10,077 nucleotides of DNA. Origin: Dehalococcoidia bacterium (lineage in GTDB: Bacteria > Chloroflexota > Dehalococcoidia > Lucifugimonadales > Lucifugimonadaceae). The translations under genes were made by a program, and so were the position numbers. The notes below the pieces were generated by a model, which saw nothing but the letters and a program-made list of their open reading frames with translations, was not told the origin of the DNA and made no database searches. The stretch is from the NCBI GenBank assembly GCA_028278465.1, contig JANQEF010000221.1:1-10077 (forward strand). Direction: 5' to 3'. Shown here piece by piece: positions 5,469 to 10,077 of this stretch (position 1 is the stretch's first letter; each line of letters begins with the position of its first letter).

Positions 5469-6383
5469 ATGACCACCGTCGATCCGCCACGCTTTCGCTC
5501 CCTTCTCTTTGTGCCGGGCAACCGCACCGACATGCTGGAGAAGGCAACCCGCCACAGCCCCGGCGGCTTCATCCCTGATCTCGAAGACTCCGTGCCGGTC
5601 GCCGAAAAGGCCGGAGCCCGGGACACCGTCGCCGCCGCTATTCCCACCCTCGCCGCCACCGGCAAGCCTGTCCTGCCGCGCGTCAACTCGCTGCCCACCG
5701 GCCTCACCGCAGACGACATCGCCAGCGTCGTGACGCCCGAAGTCACCGCCATCAGCATCGGTAAGATCGCCGGCCCCGACGACATCGCTGTGACCGACAC
5801 CATGCTGACCGCCCACGAGCGTGCGACCGGCATAGCCGAGGGGTCGGTCGGCCTGCTGCCGTGGATCGAAACCGCGGCTGGCGTCGTCAACGTCTCGGCC
5901 ATCTGCGCCGCCTCGCAGCGCGTGCGCTGGATAGCGTTCGGCGCCGAGGACTTTTCAGCAGACATGGGCTTCAGCCGGACCGTCGATTCAGGCGATGCGT
6001 CCGAGGCAGAGTTCGGAGAACCAGGCCTGATCTACCCGCGCTCCGCCGTTGCCGTTGCTGCGATGGCGGCGGGCGTGCAGGCGCTCGACACGCCGTATGT
6101 GAAGTTCAGGGACCCGGACGGGCTGCGGGGTGACTGCGCGCTGGCCCGCCGCATTGGATACAAGGGCAAGATGGCGATTCACCCGGCGCAGATCGAGGTG
6201 ATCGAGGATGCGTTCCGGCCGTCGGACGATGAGATCGAGCGGGCCAGGCGTGTGCTGGCGGCTGCTGATGAGGCCGAACGAGAGGGCCGCGGCGCAGTGT
6301 CGCTGGACGGCGAGATGATCGATGCGCCGGTGGTCGCCCGCGCCCGCAACATACTGCGAGACGCGGGGCTGTCGCAGGCGTGA
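5469..6383 (+). CDS. CoA-ester lyase, HpcH/HpaI aldolase / citrate lyase beta-subunit family
   Basis: The 304-residue protein has the expected full length and motifs of the CitE/malyl-CoA lyase family, TIM-barrel enzymes that use a divalent metal to cleave or form 3-hydroxy-acyl-CoA thioesters. Visible elements are the CoA-binding N-terminal RSLLFVPGN at residues 10-18, DLEDSVP at 37-43, PRVN at 70-73, the metal-site IETAAGVVN at 133-141 (E134), FGAEDFSADMG at 157-167 (likely metal ligand D161), YKGKMAIHPAQI at 231-242, and a C-terminal GEMIDAPVVARARNIL at 281-296. The substrate (malyl-, citramalyl-, beta-methylmalyl- or another CoA ester) cannot be fixed from sequence. No citrate lyase alpha or gamma genes or CoA transferase are adjacent, so a stand-alone lyase is likelier than a citrate lyase subunit. 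The start is firm: an in-frame TGA at 5427 precedes it with no other start codon between. CACCACC at 5460-5466 replaces a Shine-Dalgarno sequence. Confidence 0.92.
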   Translation: MTTVDPPRFRSLLFVPGNRTDMLEKATRHSPGGFIPDLEDSVPVAEKAGARDTVAAAIPTLAATGKPVLPRVNSLPTGLTADDIASVVTPEVTAISIGKIAGPDDIAVTDTMLTAHERATGIAEGSVGLLPWIETAAGVVNVSAICAASQRVRWIAFGAEDFSADMGFSRTVDSGDASEAEFGEPGLIYPRSAVAVAAMAAGVQALDTPYVKFRDPDGLRGDCALARRIGYKGKMAIHPAQIEVIEDAFRPSDDEIERARRVLAAADEAEREGRGAVSLDGEMIDAPVVARARNILRDAGLSQA

Positions 6384-6652
6384 ATGCTGGACGTCATGAT
6401 TATCTGTCTCGAAGATGGCGGCGCGATGAGCCACCGCGGCTTCTATCGTGCTCCAACCCAGGCTGATGAATTCGATGCGTCTCGCTCGACCCAGCAGTTC
6501 TCAACGACTGTCCGCTGCGTCGCTCACCCGGTAGGCCAAATTCTCAACTGCGGACAAGTTGCATGCTGCGCATCGCCGCGTTCTCTGTCTGAAGCCGCTG
6601 CGGTGTGCTAACGTCCCTTCCCGGTTCGGGAAGACGCCCTTTCGGCAGTTAG
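6384..6652 (+). other. intergenic region with a hairpin before the ABC exporter gene
   Basis: No supported gene is seen in these 269 bp. A frame of 75 codons opens with an ATG directly after the lyase stop codon, in the same frame, but it has no ribosome-binding site or recognisable protein character. A perfect 7-bp inverted repeat, CTTCCCG 6617-6623 and CGGGAAG 6627-6633 with a GTT loop, lies 20 nt before the exporter ATG. It is not followed by a clear T-run, so a leader structure is as likely as a terminator for the lyase. No convincing -35/-10 pair was found. Confidence 0.45.
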
Positions 6653-9600
6653 ATGTATTTCAACAGAAGGCTCTGGACATACACCCGCGGCTTCCGCCTG
6701 CAGATAGCGGTAGCGGTGCTGCTCGGCCTGCTCACGGCCGCCGCAGGCATCGCCCGCCTCGCCCTGCTGGGTGTGGTGCTGGCTCGCGTCATCGAAGGCG
6801 ACTCGATCTCGGAGATCATGCCCTGGATACTCGCAGCCGCGGGCTCGATACTCCTCAGGTCGGCGCTGCAGTACCAGAAGGAGATGTCGGCACATCGCGC
6901 AGCCGCGGCGATTCAGCTGAACCTGCGCAACAGGCTATACGAACAGGCGGTCGGCCTCGGGCCAGCGTACTTCACGCAGGAGCGAACCGGCGATTCGATG
7001 TTGACGCTGGTGGACGGCGTGGAGCAGCTCGAGACCTTCTTCGGCCAGTACCTCGTTCAGCTGTTCACCGCCGCGCTGACGCCGATCGGCATATTCCTCT
7101 ACCTGCTCTTCCTCGATGTGCCGACGGCGCTCGTCGCGCTTCTGTTTGCGGTGCTCACGCTCGTGGCGCCGGCGATATTTCACAAGTGGAACAGCTCCAG
7201 CAGCGTCCGGCGGCGCGAGGCGTACGGAGCGTTTGGCGCCGAGTTCCTGGACTCGATCCAGGGGCTTGCGACGCTGAAGGCGTTCGGCCAGGGCCGAGCG
7301 CGCGGGCGGATGCTCGCGCAGCGGGCGCACGACGTCTTCAGGACGACCATGTGGGTGCTTGCGACGAACGCCGGCTCGCTGGGCGTGACGATAGCCGGGA
7401 TAGCGATCGGCTCTGCCGCCATGCTTGCCGTGGGCGCGGCGCGCTTCTCAGCCGGGGACATGTCGCTGGCGGCGCTGCTGATAATCCTGATGCTCGGCAT
7501 CGAGGTGTTCCGGCCGTTCCGGGAGCTGAGCCAGCTATTTCACCAGGGAATGAACGGGCTCTCGGCGAGCCAGGGCGTGTTCACACTCCTCGACGCCAGG
7601 CCGCTTGTCGCCGACGAGGCGCAGCCTGCTAACACGGAACTCGAGCCTGCGATCGAGTTCAAGGACGTTACGTTCAGCTATCCGGCATCGACCCGCGTCG
7701 CACTGAAGGATGTGTCGTTCCAGCTGCGGCCGGGAGAGCGAGTGGGGATCGCCGGTGAGAGCGGAGCGGGCAAGACTTCGATCATCAAATTGCTGCTTCG
7801 TTTCTACGACGCCGGCGAAGGCGCTGTATCGCTGGGTGGCGTCGACGTGAGGCAGCTTTCACTCTCCGAGCTCAGGTCGACGATCGCAGTCGTGTCGCAG
7901 GACACCTACCTGTTCCACGGCACCGTGAAAGACAACCTGTTATTCGGCAATCCTGGTAGCTCGCAGGAACAGATTGAGAACGCGGCACGGCTCGCCAATG
8001 CCCACTCTTTCATCACCTCGCTCCCTGAAGGGTATGACACGTTGATCGGGGAGCGCGGCGTGCGTCTTTCCGGAGGCCAGCGCCAGCGGATCGCCATCGC
8101 CCGTGCGCTTCTCAAGGATGCGCCGGTCCTCGTGCTGGACGAAGCTCTGTCAGCGGTGGACGCCGAAAACGAGCACGTCATCCAGCAAGCCCTTGACCGC
8201 CTCATGAAGGGCCGCACGACACTGGTGATCGCGCACCGTCTGTCGAGCTTGCGGCACACCGACCGGACGCTTGTCATCGAGGACGGCAGCATCGTCGAGT
8301 CCGGTTCGCATGACGAGCTGATGACGGCAGGCGGCGCATACGCCGCGCTGATGGCGGAGCAGGTGCAAGATTCGCAGCCTGCAGCAGGCAATGGCGCTGG
8401 TCCGATGGAGGCTGACGTCCGGCCCGAACCGTCGGCGGCGGCCTCGACTGAAGACGGCTCTTTCGTAGGACCCGACCACCTGGCGCCGACCGATGCGATT
8501 TTGAAAGCGGAGGGTCTCGGTTGGATCTCGGCCGCCCGCGTGCTCCTTTCTCTCATCGCACCGTGGAAGTTCAAGCTGACGGTCAGCTTCGTGAGCGGCG
8601 TCCTGCGCTTCGTGACCCTGATCGGCGTCGGCGTGCTGTCCGCGCTGGCAGTGGCGAGCGTCACCTCCGGAGACCCGTTTGGATGGCTCCTGGTAGGTCT
8701 CTTCATCCTTGCCCCGGTCAGCGCGCTCCTGCACTGGGGAGAGAACTGGGTATCGCACGACGTCGCGTTCAGGCTCCTCTCCGAGATGCGGATCGCGCTC
8801 TACAACAAGCTGGAGCAGCTGGCGCCGGCGTACATGGTCCGGCGGCGGACCGGCGACCTGGTCTTGATGGCGACGCAGGACGTGGAGACCGTCGAATACT
8901 TCTTCGCTCACATCGTCGCGCCGGCATTCGTTGCGGTCGTGGTGCCGGTTGGAATCATGATCACTCTGCTGTTCCTCGGCTGGCCGCTCGCACTTGTCCT
9001 GCTGCCGTTCCTGCTGGTCGTCGCCGTCAGCCCGATCGTTTCGCGGGACCGGGTCGACCGCCTGGGTTCGCGTTCACGAGAGCAGCTCGGAGAGCTGAAC
9101 GCCCACGTCGTCGACACCATCCAGGGGATGCATGAAGTGGCGGCGTTTGAGCGCGGGCCGGAGCGGCGGAGGGAGTTTGGGGAGCTGGCTGTCGAATACG
9201 TGAAGGTCCGCGTCCCATTCTTCCGGGAGCTCACGATTCAGAAGGTGTTTCTCGAGGCTGCGACAGGGTTTGGCGGGCTTGCTGTTGCAGTCGTCGGGGC
9301 ATCGCTCGTGACCGATGGCTCGGTCGACTCAAGCCTCCTGCCGCTTGCGTCCCTGATAGCGATGGCGGCGTTCCTGCCGATCTCTGAGATCGCCAACATA
9401 GGCCGACTGCTTGCCGACACGCTCGGCTCAACTCGCAGGATCTACGCGGTTCAGCTGGAGGATGTTCCGGTGCAGGACGGCGCCGGGGTTTCGGCGTCCT
9501 CGAGCGCCGCGTCAAGCTCACTGGCGTTCTCTGGTGTCACGTTCAGCTACGACTACTCGGTGCGACCGGCCCTCTCCGGCGTCTCCTTCGAAGCGTTGCC

Positions 9601-10077
9601 GGGACAGGCGGTTGCGCTGGTTGGCTCGTCGGGCGCCGGCAAGACCACGGCTGCCCACCTGTTGATGCGCTTCTGGGACCCCGACACAGGGTCGATCAGT
9701 ATCGACGGTCACGATCTCAAGGAGTACGAGCTGGACGACCTGCGTGAACGCATAGCGCTGGTCGCCCAGGACACCTACCTGTTTAACTCTTCGCTGCGAG
9801 ACAACCTGCTGGTTGCAAGGCCAGATGCGTCGGACGCCGAAGTTCGGAGAGCTGTCGAGATGGCAGGGCTGTCCAGGTTTGTCGACTCACTGCCCGATGG
9901 GCTGGAAACGAAAGTCGGTGAGCGAGGCGCGCAGCTGTCAGGCGGTCAGAGGCAGCGTGTCGCGATCGGGCGTGCGTTCCTGAAGGACGCAGGAATCCTG
10001 ATTCTCGACGAGGCAACATCGCACCTGGATGCCACAACCGAACGGCAGGTGAGGCAGGCGCTTGATGCACTGGCGGG
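6653..10077 (+). CDS. fused two-half ABC exporter (TMD-NBD-TMD-NBD), CydDC-like, truncated by right edge
   Basis: At least 1141 codons form one unbroken frame. Half 1 has a six-helix exporter-type membrane domain (about residues 12-310). Its ATPase has Walker A GESGAGKT 368-375, a Q-loop in SQDTYLF, signature LSGGQ 472-476, Walker B with D496 and catalytic E497, D-loop SAVD and switch H528. A Pro/Ala/Ser-rich linker follows (about 572-622). Half 2 repeats the plan, with Walker A GSSGAGKT 991-998, Q-loop AQDTYLF, LSGGQ 1095-1099 and D1119/E1120; its H-loop lies beyond the edge. ATP-driven export across the inner membrane is expected. EVFRPFRELSQLFHQGMNG in half 1 and LEQLAPAYMVRRRTGDLV in half 2 recall CydD and CydC, the glutathione/cysteine exporter, which is fused in some bacteria. 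No cytochrome bd genes are visible, so a general lipid or drug exporter remains possible. TAG at 6650-6652 directly precedes the ATG, so translation cannot start further upstream in this frame. No Shine-Dalgarno sequence is seen. Confidence 0.9.
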   Translation, partial: MYFNRRLWTYTRGFRLQIAVAVLLGLLTAAAGIARLALLGVVLARVIEGDSISEIMPWILAAAGSILLRSALQYQKEMSAHRAAAAIQLNLRNRLYEQAVGLGPAYFTQERTGDSMLTLVDGVEQLETFFGQYLVQLFTAALTPIGIFLYLLFLDVPTALVALLFAVLTLVAPAIFHKWNSSSSVRRREAYGAFGAEFLDSIQGLATLKAFGQGRARGRMLAQRAHDVFRTTMWVLATNAGSLGVTIAGIAIGSAAMLAVGAARFSAGDMSLAALLIILMLGIEVFRPFRELSQLFHQGMNGLSASQGVFTLLDARPLVADEAQPANTELEPAIEFKDVTFSYPASTRVALKDVSFQLRPGERVGIAGESGAGKTSIIKLLLRFYDAGEGAVSLGGVDVRQLSLSELRSTIAVVSQDTYLFHGTVKDNLLFGNPGSSQEQIENAARLANAHSFITSLPEGYDTLIGERGVRLSGGQRQRIAIARALLKDAPVLVLDEALSAVDAENEHVIQQALDRLMKGRTTLVIAHRLSSLRHTDRTLVIEDGSIVESGSHDELMTAGGAYAALMAEQVQDSQPAAGNGAGPMEADVRPEPSAAASTEDGSFVGPDHLAPTDAILKAEGLGWISAARVLLSLIAPWKFKLTVSFVSGVLRFVTLIGVGVLSALAVASVTSGDPFGWLLVGLFILAPVSALLHWGENWVSHDVAFRLLSEMRIALYNKLEQLAPAYMVRRRTGDLVLMATQDVETVEYFFAHIVAPAFVAVVVPVGIMITLLFLGWPLALVLLPFLLVVAVSPIVSRDRVDRLGSRSREQLGELNAHVVDTIQGMHEVAAFERGPERRREFGELAVEYVKVRVPFFRELTIQKVFLEAATGFGGLAVAVVGASLVTDGSVDSSLLPLASLIAMAAFLPISEIANIGRLLADTLGSTRRIYAVQLEDVPVQDGAGVSASSSAASSSLAFSGVTFSYDYSVRPALSGVSFEALPGQAVALVGSSGAGKTTAAHLLMRFWDPDTGSISIDGHDLKEYELDDLRERIALVAQDTYLFNSSLRDNLLVARPDASDAEVRRAVEMAGLSRFVDSLPDGLETKVGERGAQLSGGQRQRVAIGRAFLKDAGILILDEATSHLDATTERQVRQALDALA

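Noticed and set aside
5157..5965. Minus-strand open frames over the 3' half of the repeat island and the start of the lyase
   Set aside because: They are antisense to the well-supported lyase and otherwise translate the repeats.
6384..6611. 75-codon frame starting with ATG directly after the lyase TGA, in the same frame
   Set aside because: No ribosome-binding site and no protein-like pattern. The lyase already ends at the normal family length, so stop-codon readthrough is unlikely.
6559..6614. Promoter for the ABC exporter (TTGCAT at 6559-6564, TAACGT at 6609-6614)
   Set aside because: Each box matches only about 3 of 6 consensus positions and the 44-nt spacing is far too long.
7906..8911. 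Two long antisense frames (about 253-266 codons) inside the ABC exporter
   Set aside because: They overlap the canonical NBD1 and TMD2 in antisense. Their Ser/Arg/Ala bias is typical of shadow frames.
2020..9521. Two antisense/shadow frames beginning with the same MSLTRRSRT string (starts near 2030 and 9521, minus)
   Set aside because: They arise from a shared short GTGAGCTTGAC string inside unrelated coding regions (also at 5103-5113). Shared 11-mers are expected by chance at this window size.

Overview
The window is GC-rich bacterial DNA, roughly 60-65% G+C by eye, with six confidently called genes. It holds four co-directional minus-strand genes on the left, a gene-free repeat island in the middle, and two plus-strand genes on the right. 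The last of these runs off the window. The gene content (paired DUF1800/DUF1501 proteins, an HpcH/HpaI-type CoA-ester lyase, a fused two-half ABC exporter), the near absence of Shine-Dalgarno sequences and the palindromic GC-rich repeats would fit an uncultured Chloroflexota lineage (Dehalococcoidia/SAR202-like). That placement is inference from general knowledge and was not tested by any search.

Left block (about 114-4609, minus strand): a probable operon transcribed right to left in the order DUF1800 protein, SAM-dependent methyltransferase, DUF1501 protein, NHL-repeat beta-propeller. The gaps are 18, 37 and 4 nt. A good sigma70-type promoter (TTGATC, 17 nt, TAGAAT) lies about 70 nt upstream of the DUF1800 gene. 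None of the four proteins has a visible signal peptide, although DUF1501 proteins commonly carry a Tat leader. The methyltransferase differs from its neighbours: its G+C is lower, and it is the only gene here with a strong Shine-Dalgarno sequence. An open frame continues to the left edge and might be a fifth gene.

Middle (4610-5468): 859 bp between divergent genes, without a convincing ORF. It contains two tandem copies of a composite repeat (module A, variable filler, module C, hairpin module B) and a third, rebuilt copy of B. That third B copy directly abuts a -10-like box for the plus-strand lyase gene.

Right block (5469-10077, plus strand): a complete CoA-ester lyase of the citrate lyase beta/malyl-CoA lyase family, a 269-bp gap with a small hairpin, and the first 1141 codons of a fused TMD-NBD-TMD-NBD ABC exporter. 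The exporter resembles a fused CydD-CydC thiol exporter, and both ATP sites look intact as far as they are visible.

The most interesting points are the DUF1800/methyltransferase/DUF1501/NHL cluster as a possible uncharacterised cytoplasmic system, the identical CACCACC motif immediately before three start codons in place of a Shine-Dalgarno sequence, and the structured repeat island separating two divergent promoters.
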